From contig CM043700.1 of the NCBI GenBank assembly GCA_023935145.1, positions 2,630,001 through 2,694,000 on the forward strand: 64,000 bases of DNA, read 5' to 3'. Position 1 is the first letter of the stretch; the number at the start of each line of letters is the position of its first letter. Below the pieces are notes generated by a model. That model had not been told where the DNA came from and made no database searches. It saw only the letters and a program-made list of their open reading frames with translations. The DNA is from Bretschneidera sinensis. Its lineage: Eukaryota; Streptophyta; Magnoliopsida; Brassicales; Akaniaceae. This document shows, piece by piece, positions 23,390 through 35,063 of this stretch. Both the position numbers and the translations under genes were made by a program.

Positions 23390-24740
23390 GTATTTTTATG
23401 AATTTGTATTAAGTAAAAATTTACCTAAACTCAAAATAAATAAGCCTATTAATTTGGACCGGATGTGGCTGGGACAAGTTTAACTTTTTTATTATTATTA
23501 CTATCAAGCACCTTTCATATGTTTTGATATTTTTTTACAATATTAAAATAATTAATTTATCATTTATATTTTTTACATGTGTTTAATAAAATTTTTTTAT
23601 AATAATTTTGTTGAAATTGATATTAATGGACATAAAAATTTTAACTATTAAATATAATAAAATTTTTTGTTAAAATTTCTATGCGTCGATATCAACTTTG
23701 AGTAAGAGTTTTATATATGTCGATATTAGTTTCATCGAAATTAATATAAAAAATTTATTAGACATATACTTAAAATAAAAATAATTACTTGGTGATAACT
23801 TTTTTTTTTCTTTTTCTCTCAATTTTGTGAAATGTATTCTGACTCTAATGTACCGTCTATTGTCAATTCATTTTAGAATAGGTATCCTATATTGTTTGTT
23901 TTTGTTTTTAAATGAATACAAAATTCATTTACTTTATAATTGTGCTTTAAAGTCTCTTATTTTTATTTTAAAGGTATACATGGACCTAATTTAATTTGAA
24001 TTATGATTTTTTTATAAAAAAAATATTTATATTAAATTTTATTTAAATTCAAAGTGAATGAAAAATTTAAACAAAATTGGTAAGTGGGTTGCACCCAGCG
24101 TGACATAAATTTTGGGCTGGCCCATAGTACTCTGCTCATTGGTCAAACACAGTTGACAGAAGACATTTTGGACTCGTTACTACAGCCTATTTGGTCAAAT
24201 GTATAAGCTTGAATTGTGTTGTCGAGTTATTATTTATAAGAGATATATGATTTAAAAATTTATTTATTTTTTAAAAAAATAATTTTTATATCATATATTT
24301 TTCGTATATCCGTAATAAACAATTTTTTTTTAAGGTACACCAAAAAAATCACTCTTTCAAGAAATGTAAAAAGGAAGTTCTATCTTGCTCTCTCATTCAA
24401 AAGAGCACAAAAATGGCAAAACCAATTTTTTTCGCTGTTGTACATTGCCTTCTTGGTGCTCTTTTGTGGAGCTGTTTCTCATGCAAGCATCACCTCAATC
24501 TTTTGCAAATCCACTTTTTCTTTTTTGTATCCGTTTGCTTGATAAGAAAATGCAAGAAAAGTTGAGAAATCTGATAAAAAAAATTAAGAATTTTGTCGGG
24601 TGTTGATTTTCTTACAAAACAAACCCATTTGGTTGCTGAGAAAATGCAATAAAAGAATGGAGGGGAGAAAAAAATAGAAATTCTCTTCTCAACTTGATTA
24701 ACACTTGATGGAATTATACTTAAAACAAAAGTATCCAAAA
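23390..24740. other. AT-rich spacer
   Basis: No supported gene; short frames on both strands overlap each other and lack recognisable motifs. Confidence 0.4.
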
Positions 24741-24755
24741 TAGTGGTAGCCCACG

Positions 24756-25795
24756 TTGGAAAATTCCAGCAATATAAATCAACAAACTACAGCCTCCTTT
24801 AGCCTACAACAAACATTGCCCTCTTCACAGATCAGGAAAAAAAGGCAGGCAGGCAGCAGTTTGAGGCAAAAAAACAGTTTTGAAGAGGAGGATGGAAAAT
24901 ATTATCTTGGCAACCCACTTGTGAAACCCAACTTTGGTCAAGCTCCAAGAAAGAAACTCCTAAACTTTGCCTTTGAGGGTTGCTATGCCACAGGGTCTGC
25001 CGCAGACAAAACTCCAACATCCCAATACATCACAGTCCTGATACCGCTTATGGAACCATAAAGGGTGAATCATCTTTTTATTCTTTTCTTTTCCTTTGCA
25101 TATATAATTCCCTTTGCAAATTGTACAACTTTAGTTTAGAGTTGATTAACTTTCTGTGTCTCTCCTACACATGCAGTTTACAAGAGGCCCCACTGCGAAG
25201 ACTAAATGAAATTCTGCCTTGAGACTTGAGAGGTTTGAAGTGGGAGTTTGGTCATCTGCAAGGGAGTTAGTACAATAAACCTAGCTACTTAATTGACTCT
25301 TATATGTCCTTTTCTTGTTGAATTTAATCCATAACTAATGCAATCATTTTAACATTTCATAACAGATGGTATTTGAACAGTGCCTTGGATTGTGTAATGG
25401 GAGGACTGAAAAGCAAGCTCTTGTTTGCTTGGGTAAATATAGTACATGTTTGAAGTGCACGCTTTTAAAGTTCAAAATTTAATATTAAAAATGTAGGATT
25501 ACATCACATATTTCATTTCACAATTTTCTGCAGAACCAAAATCAATGTACTGATACTGGTTTCAGTACCTTGGAGAAGAAAGACAAGCCTATACTCTTAA
25601 AGGAGTTGAAGAAAGTTTGGTAGAGAAACTACTTTTATCTTCTGTGGGCACAAGTCGCAATATTCTTCATCAGTACAGAATTAATTAAGTTTCTTTTCTG
25701 GGCTAATTTGTTTTTCTATTTTTCAGCCTCATACAGCAGTATTCCCTAAAGAATACCCATTTGGACAGTCTGCAATAACACCCTTTTCATTCTGA
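24756..25795 (+). pseudogene. Pseudogene of an FCP1/NLI-interacting-factor-like HAD phosphatase domain
   Basis: Broken exons follow the order of plant FCP1-homology (CTD small phosphatase-like) proteins. RKKLL is at about 24948, then after a frameshift LLCHRVCRRQNSNIP and SPDTAYGTIK up to 25064, ending in a donor G|GTGAAT. The next exon starts after CACATGCAG and reads VYKRPHCED, then a stop (TAA), then MKFCLE. A 7-bp tandem duplication (CTTGAGA twice, 25218-25231) shifts the frame before RFEVGVWSSARE. Further pieces are WYLNSALDCVMGGLKSKLLF (25379-25438), CTDTGFSTLEKKDKPILLKE with KKVW (25557-25622), and HTAVFPKEYPFGQSAITPFS near 25742-25795. At least one stop and two frameshifts are visible. 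The first-motif region lacks an obvious DxDxT, although some plant members also lack it. Introns survive, so this is a decayed gene copy rather than a retrocopy. Confidence 0.75.
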
Positions 25796-25899
25796 TTGGA
25801 ACTACTACTCCAAGATCATCCAAAGCATTAGTGGGGGTTAAGCTACTGCTGATGAGATTATCTGAATAAATGAAATTTAGGAGACTCTTTGGTTATCAC

Positions 25900-26450
25900 A
25901 TTCTAGACACACTTTTTTTGTATTTGAAGTTGATCCTGATATTAGTATATCTAGTTTAATCATGTCATATACAATGTTGATATTTTCAAATATTCAAAGT
26001 TACAACTTAAAATTTCCCATTCTAATTCTTCTTTTGATTTATAATTTCCCCGGTGCTAGAATTAGCATGTTTGATACCAGACAGGAAGACGATAAGTTCT
26101 GGTAATTTGTGGAGCTATGATAAATTGAAATACCGATAGAAGAGAAAAGGATAAACAGAGATGTAAAAATTCAAATGTAACTGTCTAAATGTAGCAAAGA
26201 TCATTATCAGTACTTCGGTGAAACAAAAATGCTCTCAAAATCACTGCCAAAAGAACAAAGAGGTCAAATTTGTCATTAATTTCTAACAATCAGATGGAGA
26301 TTCTAAAATAATTTTGTTTGTTAAAAAAACTAATTGTTACAACAACGGAACACAAATTAGTTTCATTCAGATTTGAGTCTCTAAAGTAGACCTGAAATGA
26401 AAAATATTGAAGTTACAAGGAGTAAACTTGAAATAATAACCCCTTTTGCT
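25900..26450. other. Spacer and presumed 3' flank of the AHL gene
   Basis: No frame worth calling. Part of 26160-26490 is probably the AHL 3' UTR, which is read on the minus strand. Confidence 0.4.
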
Positions 26451-26456
26451 TTCTCC

Positions 26457-26473
26457 AGAGAGAGAGAGAGAGG
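26457..26473. repeat. (GA)n microsatellite
   Basis: About eight GA units just beyond the AHL stop codon, probably in the 3' UTR. Confidence 0.8.
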
Positions 26474-26496
26474 GCAGACAGCGTACCTTGTACATT

Positions 26497-29400
26497 CTAT
26501 TCACTAGGCACGGACACATTGATATCAGGAGAGGGATGCAGATTAGGTATGCGTCCTGAGCCATTCCAACCAGCACTATGGGAAGATGTAGCATTTGGAA
26601 TTTGTGTATCATTCGCACTGCTATCTGCTTCACCGTGGCTTTGCCCGGGCACTGGAGATGTAGAGTTCAAACAGGTCCCACCCTGATCAGGTTTCGCTTG
26701 TGAGATTGGTCTTGCAGCTGTGACTGAATCTTGAGCAGCTGAGTTCATGAAGGGCATGCTGTTCTCCCGATAGTGCTTCTTTTTATGTGCTTTGTAACCA
26801 TTAGGCATGAAGCTTCCAACCACAATCTAGCAAATTAAGAACCAAAAGCAGCTTTAATGGTAGTAAAATTGGCCGAAAGTGTTGCAAATGGTGCAGGAGT
26901 ACCATGGTCAATCCTAAAAGGCAATCCAGATTTTCTAGCACAGATCAAATGGACAAAAGAGCAAAAGGTTCTTACTTGGATGGGGCTAGCAGCTGTTAAT
27001 AAACCAGCAATGACACCACCAACTACACGACCATCAGGTCCAGCCAACGAAACACTCAATCCACCAGTCCTACTTCTTACACCACTTGTATCAGTGACTG
27101 TGAATGACCCAGATAAGGACAATATCTCGAATCGACCCTGCAAAACAAGTTTTTATTGAAGGATATTGGTAGATCAATCACCAATAAATCCATAAGCAGA
27201 GAAACCATCATCCAAATGGACATAAACATGGTGCAAAAACCATAAATTGAATTTGAATACATCATATGACACTGTTCTCAGGCATAACAATGGCAAAGTG
27301 AATATTCCAGGAACTGTTTGAAAAGTATTCAGCGATTCAGGTTTAAATGGTAAGATATCAAGCTTTCCACGTATTAGTTAACCTATAAGAGATACTTTAA
27401 CATGCAAGATGCGGCTTTGACCATGTTTTCTGGCAAAGGAAAACGAGTTTAATTTAATAAACATTGAAAAAATGTACAATGCTTTGCTTAGGCACGTTCT
27501 CTCTAGAATCAGCTTTATTAAGCATCTTTAGGTCTTAAACTTCTACAGAACATTGATGATTTAGTAAGTAGACAGAAAAAAGAATGAGATAGGGAACCTC
27601 ATCAACCCAACTAGTCAGGATTTGTCACAACAGGAAAGGGATAGCAGGTAGAGATGGAGGAACAGATTGTAGTTTCCATGATCAATATACTAATCCTTAC
27701 AGCGGAGAAACTGGTTTTTGCTTAAACATATAAAGTACGAGGTTGATGAAAAAATACAAAAGAGAAAAACTTGAGATACTAGAATCATTTTTCACATACA
27801 TAGCAGTAACCAAAAACGTAGATAGCAGAGATAGACTTATAAAGTCTTCATAGAGAAGGACAAGAAGAAAGTGTGGGTAAAATACAGAAACTGAAAATTT
27901 TTAGCATTCGCAACCTTGATCAAACTAAGAAAGGTAGGATGGTCCAATCAACATTCAAGAAATATGAAAAAAAAACAGAAAACAAATGTCAACAACACAA
28001 ACAGGAGCATATATAATATAATATATAAGTTCAGGTTCATGCCTCATAGGTCAAGATACCACCAGAATAACCTGGTTGGCGAATAGTAACATTAGAAACA
28101 TCTCCATTGGCAGACAGAACACAAATTCCTCGAGGACCCTTTTGAGAAAATGAAAGAATTTTTCCTACAACATCCTGCAAGCGACAAAAGTATATTCTCA
28201 TATCATAATTCATGCATGGATTCCCACACATTATGGAGATATATAGCTTATACAGATAAGTTTAACTACTCGTCATATTTTTAACAGTACCTCCCCAGTT
28301 TTAACCGTAACCACATGTGGTGCAAAGTCCCCTCCTGCTGTGTTTGCAAACAACTCACCTTCACAGATCAAAGTCCAAATTTGAGATGTATATATATTGT
28401 TAAAAGAAATCTTGAGAAATTTGCTTATATTGAAAAAAAGACAACCATCAAGCCAGGCACTCAATCATCAATTGAATCCAATTCCATCTTCAGTATGAAA
28501 AATTCATTCTAAGTGAATAATAAGCTTAAAACTATCTCAAACTAGAAGAACTATAGAATTTTATATTATCGTAATTACACAAACCCAAATTTATTTTCTT
28601 TTAACGAGGGACTAAAAGAGCAGTAGAGAGAGAAAAACACAAAACCTCAATTCCACTAACCAGGCCAGTTACAAGGAGTACATGATTGGTGTAGTCTTTA
28701 TTCTCAGATGGTGACTACTCGGGTGCTTTTTTTAAAGACAATTTGCTTTTTGCGTAATCACATTTACTTGGTGATAAAATTTATACATACATAGATAAAG
28801 TCATAAAACCCATACATTTGATGAAAAATTACCTTTTTTTTTTTTTTTATCAAGCCACCCTAGAATCTACCTCCTCAGATAACACTTAAATTAATATCCC
28901 AAAACCTAGAGTAAATCAATCCAGCGTGAATCAACTAACCCTCCATGTGGTTGGTGAGAAAATGGATGACAAATAATTAATAAAAAAGGTAGTCTCTTTA
29001 GTCTTTACAATTACATTTCTTGCTTCTTTTTTCCTTACTATGTACTTTATTTAGTACCAACCACTCAAAAAAAAACGCAGAAGGAAGGGGGAAAAAAGCT
29101 CTAAACTTTGATTTCCTTTCTTTGCCTGCATTTTCCCAGCAACCAAACAGAGATTCCACAAACGTGATAAGAAATCAAAAACAATTAACCAACCAACCAA
29201 TCATCACCCAAAAGTGAGCGCTGCTTTTTTAAGAGAAAATTAATATATTTCTGTGAATTGTTGTTGTTAATTAAACTGACCTAGAGAAGCAAGGAGCTGC
29301 CAGTTACCAGAGCCAGGAGGCCTCCCTCTTCCTCTCTTGGAAGAGAAATCAGGAGGAGGAGAAGAAGGGGAGAGAGAGAAGCCAGGAGGTTGTGACACAG

Positions 29401-29677
29401 ATACATTAACTGGGTAAGGAACCCTTAGGTTCCCATCAGAATCATATTTTCTTGGCCTCCCTCTCTTCTTCTTCCCAAACAAATCACCACTACTGCTCCC
29501 TTGTCCTCCTGATCCTGCTGCTAATGCTGTTGTTGTTGCACCAACAAGGCTTCCCTTAATGCCCATGTTCATGTTCACTGCCTGTGGTGGCACCACCATG
29601 TTGCTCATTAATGGTAGTGGTGAGTCAGTATATGAGTTGCCTGGTGACCCAGATACTGTGCTCTCCTTTTCTTCCAT
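26497..29677 (-). CDS. AHL: AT-hook motif nuclear-localized protein (AHL), type II
   Basis: DNA-binding chromatin protein that binds AT-rich DNA through AT hooks and oligomerises through its PPC/DUF296 domain in the nucleus. Five exons: 29677-29281, 28358-28291, 28174-28043, 27137-26976 and 26826-26497. They sum to 1,089 nt, or 362 aa. AT hook 1 is KKRGRPRKY (residues 70-78) and hook 2 RGRGRPPGSGNWQ (115-127). Having both hooks and one PPC domain defines a type II AHL. The PPC domain (about 140-265) shows FAPHVVTVKTGED, GPRGICVLSANG, SNVTIRQP and GRFEILSLSGSF. The N-terminus and the tail beyond about 275 are Ser/Asn/Pro-rich and probably disordered. Exon 3 ends GAG|GCATGA, a GC donor rather than GT; the reading frame needs this border. 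All other borders are GT-AG. It looks intact. Confidence 0.92.
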
Positions 29678-29689
29678 TTAAAGAACAGA

Positions 29690-30250
29690 GAGAAAGAAAA
29701 ACAGAGTTTTTGAGGATGTGTTTTTGTTTGTAGAAGTGGAATAGAAAGAGAAAGAGGGGAAAAAATTAAAGGGAGAAGTTTGAACAAAGCGAGTGAAATG
29801 CAAATGGCGCCAGAAGTAGGAAGACTACAGAAGGTGATGTTGCCTTTTTTAACTTTGTTAAGGGAGAGTTTTATAAACTTCCCTCCATTAATGGAGGAGA
29901 AAACAGGGACTCTAGGGGAAAACTTTAGTCCTCCTTCTTGTCTGGACTTCACACAGTCTGATAAAGGGAAATTACAAGAATGCGGCCGTTTGGTTTTAAA
30001 TACCCAAATTACCCATCAAAATTGATAGAATTGGCTTTTGATTCTTTTTTTAGGGGTCCTGCTCTCTTGACCAGCAGAAAAATAACTATACCGTGATTGT
30101 AATTTAATACATTAAACGGTGAATTGATATTATTCACGTGGTAAAAGATTTTACTTATATTTGTGATAGTTTTATTACATTTTATGACAATATCAATTTG
30201 TAAAAATTGATTATTATTTTATGATAAAAGGTATGATTCTTTTAAAAAAA
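29690..30250. other. AHL upstream region
   Basis: The first 100 bp or so are GA-rich and probably the AHL 5' UTR. No clear TATA box was found. The rest is AT-rich. Confidence 0.4.
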
Positions 30251-30257
30251 ATAAAAT

Positions 30258-30802
30258 GGAAAAATACACAAAGGTTTGACTTTTATACATTTTAGAGGTT
30301 TCAAAAGTTAAGTTTATGTATTTTATGGTTATATTATAGTCAAATAAATATCAAATCATAGGATATTTTTATGTATTTTTTTATTTGTAATAAAAAATTC
30401 AAAATTCAATTAAGTTTTTTCTTCCATGTTCTATATTAATAATTGTAAGCCTCACAAACAATTTCAATGACTAACTAATTTGAATTTTTAATTTTTTTAT
30501 AAAAAAATAAAGTTAAATGATTTTTTTTTTGTATGGGATGAAGTCACCATGCTTCAAGTTATTTGATCATTGCAATGGTTTGAAAAGCTTACAATTATCA
30601 ATATCGAACATGTGAAAAGAAAAAAAAATTAATTGAATTTTTTATTTTTTATTACAAATAAAGAAAAAATACACAAAAGTATCTTGTGCTTTGGTTTTTA
30701 TTTGACTATAACAGAATTACGGATACCTAAACTTACTTTTGGAATCTCTAAAGTTGAAGTTTAAAAAGATCAAATCACAAGATATTTTTGTATATTTTCT
30801 CC
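30258..30802. mobile_element. Foldback MITE with arms of about 160-175 bp
   Basis: 30258-30420 and the reverse complement of 30625-30802 match block by block: GGA(A/G)AAAATA.ACAAA, TTTAGAG.TT.CAAAAGT, AAGTTTA.GTAT, TTATAGTCAAATAAA, then TTATTTGTAATAAAAAA. A spacer of about 200 bp separates the arms. Long inverted arms without any coding sequence mark a non-autonomous DNA element. Confidence 0.65.
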
Positions 30803-30809
30803 ACACAAA

Positions 30810-31550
30810 AAAATCCTAATTTTTTTTAAAATTTATAAATATAAATATTTTAATATTTGCTTGGTTTAATACCTAAAAAATTATAAAATTGGTTATGTTT
30901 AGATCGAGGGAAATAAAAAAAAAATTAATGGGCACATGTAACTTCTCACAAAATAGGTTTAAAACATGTACTATTCTCTCTTTTTTTTTCTTTCAATTCT
31001 CTTCGATCCAAAAATAAGTATATGAAAATGACTTACAATATTAAATAAACAAAAGGAAAAGATGATGGGTGATCTCAAGGACATGAAAATGGCTTACTAT
31101 ATTAAATAAATGTATAGCAACCCATCATCAGGGGGTATTTTTCTTGCTTTCGGTTCATTTTCTTTCTTGAAAGAAAGCAAAAGAATTTGAGTCGAAAGCC
31201 AGCGCAGAGCGAGATAGACTTGGGTTTACTAAAAAGTTTAAAATTCACAAAACATTTTTCTTTATCTTTATATGCAAAGTGAAATTTAAGTGATAGTTTC
31301 ATGAACATGATTTCGTGATAATAAACATATAGTCCAAACATGTCACATCGTAGATCACATTGTATTAAAAATTATCCAAACCAGGTGATTTTGAATCATC
31401 ATTCAAACCAAGTGATTTTGATTATTACTTGTTGATGCCAAAAAGAAACAAAGAGTAGTCTTGTTCACTACTTTTGGACTGATGAAGAAAGAACTTGATG
31501 TTGGTTTTGTTTATGTAATTACTCTAGTGTGGCACACGAACCCCTACAAG
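30810..31550. other. AT-rich spacer between MITE and gypsy-type block
   Basis: No gene supported. A 79-codon minus frame (31102-31341) is not recognisable. Confidence 0.4.
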
Positions 31551-32128
31551 GAAGGCCACCTGGAGTTGGATTCTCTAAAAAAAAAAACCCCGATAGCTAA
31601 ATCAGTAAGAGTATCAAAATAAAGTAAAATAAAGGGCTTAGAGAAATACCGAAGTGGTAAAGAGAGAGCCGAAGTGGTTCTGAATGTCCCAAAATCTCTT
31701 GTCCACTCCCTTCTTTCTATAAGGGTTTGAGTCCCTTTATAAAGGTGTTGAAGATCTTCTTCCCAAAGTCCCGATGTGGGTCCTAGTGAGGATGTGATTT
31801 ATACGCCTTGAGCCTTGTGGAATGTGATCTCTACTGACCGAAGAAGGAATCTTCAGACTTAGGGTGGTGATTTCATCATTGCATACTTTGTGGAGGTCTG
31901 ACCCCTATAAAGCCTAGGATGGCTGGTCATTAATGCGTGTCCACGCGTCCGGGTCTTACTAGATAGGTTAATTTTGCCTATATCATATGCCCCCCACTCC
32001 CTTGAAAGTTTGAAGAGTTTTCTAAGGAAGTAGAGTTCTTTCTTTATGCCTTCCTTGTTGTTCTCGATTTGACTATACACCTCAGTGTAAACTTTGGCGG
32101 GTCCTTATAGGATTGAGTAGTCGCTGAG

Positions 32129-32435
32129 TGGAACTGTGTGGCTGTGGAAGCCTTAGTTCGACTTCGAAGGGAATTGTATAGCTAGAGCCTTAATTCCATT
32201 TCAATAGGAATTGTATAGTCAGAGCCTTAATTCATCTTTAGTTTGAATTGTATGGTGTAAGCCTTAATTTCTCTTTTGCTCGGGTGGAACTGTGTAGCTA
32301 TGGAATCCTTAGTTCCACTTTGGTAGGAATTGTATAGATAGAGCCTTAACTCCACTTAGGTAGGAATTGTATGGCCATAGCCTTACTTCCTCTTCAGTTG
32401 GAATTGTATGACATAAGCCTTAATTCCTCTTCAAC
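32129..32435. repeat. Minisatellite of about 37 bp, about eight units
   Basis: Units share AGGAATTGTATAG..AGAGCC followed by TTAATTCC.CTT and range from about 36 to 43 bp with several substitutions each. Tandem arrays of this kind are common in the untranslated or spacer regions of large plant LTR elements. The array lies at the left end of the gypsy-type block. Confidence 0.8.
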
Positions 32436-32708
32436 GATGCAACATTTGATTTTTTTCGAGGCTCCCCTCGTGATCTATCGCATTGATGGTGAAAGGACGT
32501 TTGAGTTGTCCGACACGCCTTTTGGTATTTTCAATGCTAATTACGTATTAAATACGTAATTAATGCCACTTTTCTCCTGCATGGGCTATTTAAGGGATAC
32601 TTTGCCTTCATTTTCCATAAAGCTTTTTCTTTTTCACAAACACCTCCAGTTTCTCCTTGTTTTCTCGCTTCTTACGGTAAGCACTCATTTTTTTTCACCT
32701 TTTTAGCC

Positions 32709-32946
32709 ATGTCTTCTTCCGGTTCTAACGAGGGTAGGATAGTAAAGGGAGAAACTTTCTAAGGAGATAAGAGTGTCAAGAGAGAAAACCCTAACTCTGT
32801 GAGTATAGATGAGAGATTGTTCTCTCTGACCTGTTACCTCGATCATCTCAAGGCAAGGTTGAGGTTTTCCCTTGACCTTGATGTTACCTAGCTAGTGAAC
32901 CATTATGGGGTCTGTATTTCCTAGTTTTCCCAAATGGTATAATGAG
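32709..32946 (+). pseudogene. Degenerate gypsy-type ORF, block A (5' piece)
   Basis: Begins MSSSGSNEGRIVKG, then stops and continues with LFSLTCYLDHLKARLRFSLD and LVNHYGVCIS. This is the same protein as at 35840-36360. It is interrupted at 32947 by the LTR-like insert and resumes at about 35066 (LKKTFEV, then VRMF-like residues in shifted frames). TAG replaces an expected Gln in VT-stop-LVNHY. Confidence 0.55.
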
Positions 32947-35063
32947 TGTTACTCGTGTTCATAAAATAAGGGTAAAGAAGTAATTTTACATATATGATAT
33001 TGAATTAAATAATCCATTAATGAAATATTTAGTATTTATTTGAAATAATATTTGAAAGATAATAATGAAAATTTTGTTGAAAAGAGTTAGAAATTTTTGA
33101 ATAAAAAAGTATTGAATTTTTTGAAATTTGAAGTTGAAATGAAAGAATTTTGAAGAAAAATATTGATTGAAGTTGAGGAAAATAATTTTTAAAAAATAGG
33201 AATAAAATATGATTTTTTTTTTATTTTTCTCTATAATTTTTATAAAATTTTTGGAAGGAAGAAAAGATGAAAATTTGATTTTTAAATGTGGTAAATGGCA
33301 AAACTATAATTATGTAATGGCAAAACAGTAAATTTTAAATGATGGCAGAATTGTAAATAACCAATGGTAAATATGTAAAATGTATATATATATATATATA
33401 TATATATAGCAGACTTCACGTGAAGCGGTGAAAAATAAAATTAAGTCTCTGAGTGGTGAAGAAAAAAAAATCTGAACATCTTTGAGCTTTGCCCATAGAC
33501 ATTCGTTTTTTGTTCGAAATTTCATGGTTTTCCTTATTTCTTTAATTCAAATTTTTTAGCAAAATGTTATAAAGAAAATTTCTCCAATAGAGATAGTATA
33601 GTATCCAATTACAATAGCAAGATTTCATAATATTTAAGGTCGATTTTCAATAAGGCTCATAACTAAATAATTATATTGTTTGAATTAAATTATGAAATAG
33701 TAAGATTTATGAAAGTTTATGATTAGGTATTAGTGATCAGCAATTTCAAGAAATTGCTAAAAGGAGTAAGAAATGCAAGGAGGTGATCCACGGGTAGCTT
33801 TAAGTGCTACGTGGTGAGTTAGATTTACTTTTAGTAATCAAGACCAATAAAAATATAAATTTATAATATTTGAATAAATTGTTGAATTATAATGATTTAA
33901 TGATGTATTTTCTGTTAAGTATGATAATTGATTGATTTATTGATTAGAGATTAAATAATATATTGAATATTAATTATGTAAGAATTTATATTTTAAATAG
34001 GATGAATTAATGAAAAATATGCTGAGAAGTTATATGAAATTTCTTAAAATATGATTGAAAAATTAATATGACATATGAGCAGACAATTTAATAAATATGA
34101 TAAAAATAATAATTTTGAGAATTAGCTAAATAGTTGAATTGAATGCTTTGATTTATGCTTGCTTGTATATTATTGCTCATATGCATAAAAGAGAAGGCTA
34201 GGAATGCAGCTGGTCTGGTTGAGAAGACTAGTACGGTAGCTGGTCTGGTTGAAACATGTCGACATGTGGGAAGATGTTCCCAGATGATAATATAAAATGA
34301 TCTAATGAGAAAAAAAGAAAGATAATTTAAATTCTTGCATTATATTTGAGTTAAATATTTATTATTAATGTCTGATATGCTAAAGAATCAGTTTTGATTA
34401 TTAAATGATTGATGGATAGATGAGTCTCATAATGAGACAATTTTGATGATAGATAAATAGAAAAGATGATATAATAAAGAATTATATTATTGATTGTTGG
34501 TATGATGTGAACTTTATGATGATATTAAATTGATAAAATATATGAGATATATGTATTAAAAGATGATAGCCTGATAATTTATTTATTAATAGAAATTGAT
34601 AAATGATTGAATTAGAATGTGAGAAGAGATAGATGATTAATTATGTTGATTTAACAATGAATGAATATAACTAGAAGTATACAAATCGAGTACTTCTAGT
34701 AAATTTAATTCACTAAGCTTGTGAAGCTCACTCCTCAGTGTTAAATAATTTCAGGTTGCTGGCAGAACAGATAAATTTGTAAGCTGAGATTTAGACTGAG
34801 TTATTATCTATAAGTCTCGTGGTCCATATCCTCAGACTAATGGAATATAAGAAAAAAATTGTAGATATTCATGCATAATATGTTGTATATATTGTTTCAG
34901 ATGGGATATTAATAATGTAACTCCCTGCTGAGGGTTGAAGGTTGATGTATATATATATTTTAGTTGATGTATGTTTTTATATTGTTCCATATATGTGTCG
35001 TGCTGGGATTTCAAAACGTGACGACACCATCTCGGGGTGACCAACCCGGGATGGGTCATTACA
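32947..35063 (-). mobile_element. Probable solo LTR (about 2.1 kb)
   Basis: Read on the minus strand it begins TGTAATGACCCATCCCGGG and ends GAGTAACA, so it has TG...CA borders. Length and start resemble long LTRs of Ty3/gypsy chromoviruses. It splits the degenerate ORF, whose two halves align to the uninterrupted copy at 35866-36100. No matching 5-bp target duplication was found (ATGAG against GTTTG), so the exact ends, or its origin as a solo LTR, stay uncertain. A TA microsatellite lies at about 33381-33408. No internal coding region is present. Confidence 0.55.

Noticed and set aside
34832..35059. 75-codon minus frame repeated at 38265-38492 as a duplicated gene
   Set aside because: It lies in the terminal part of an LTR-like sequence; its repetition comes from the 3.4 kb duplication, not from selection.
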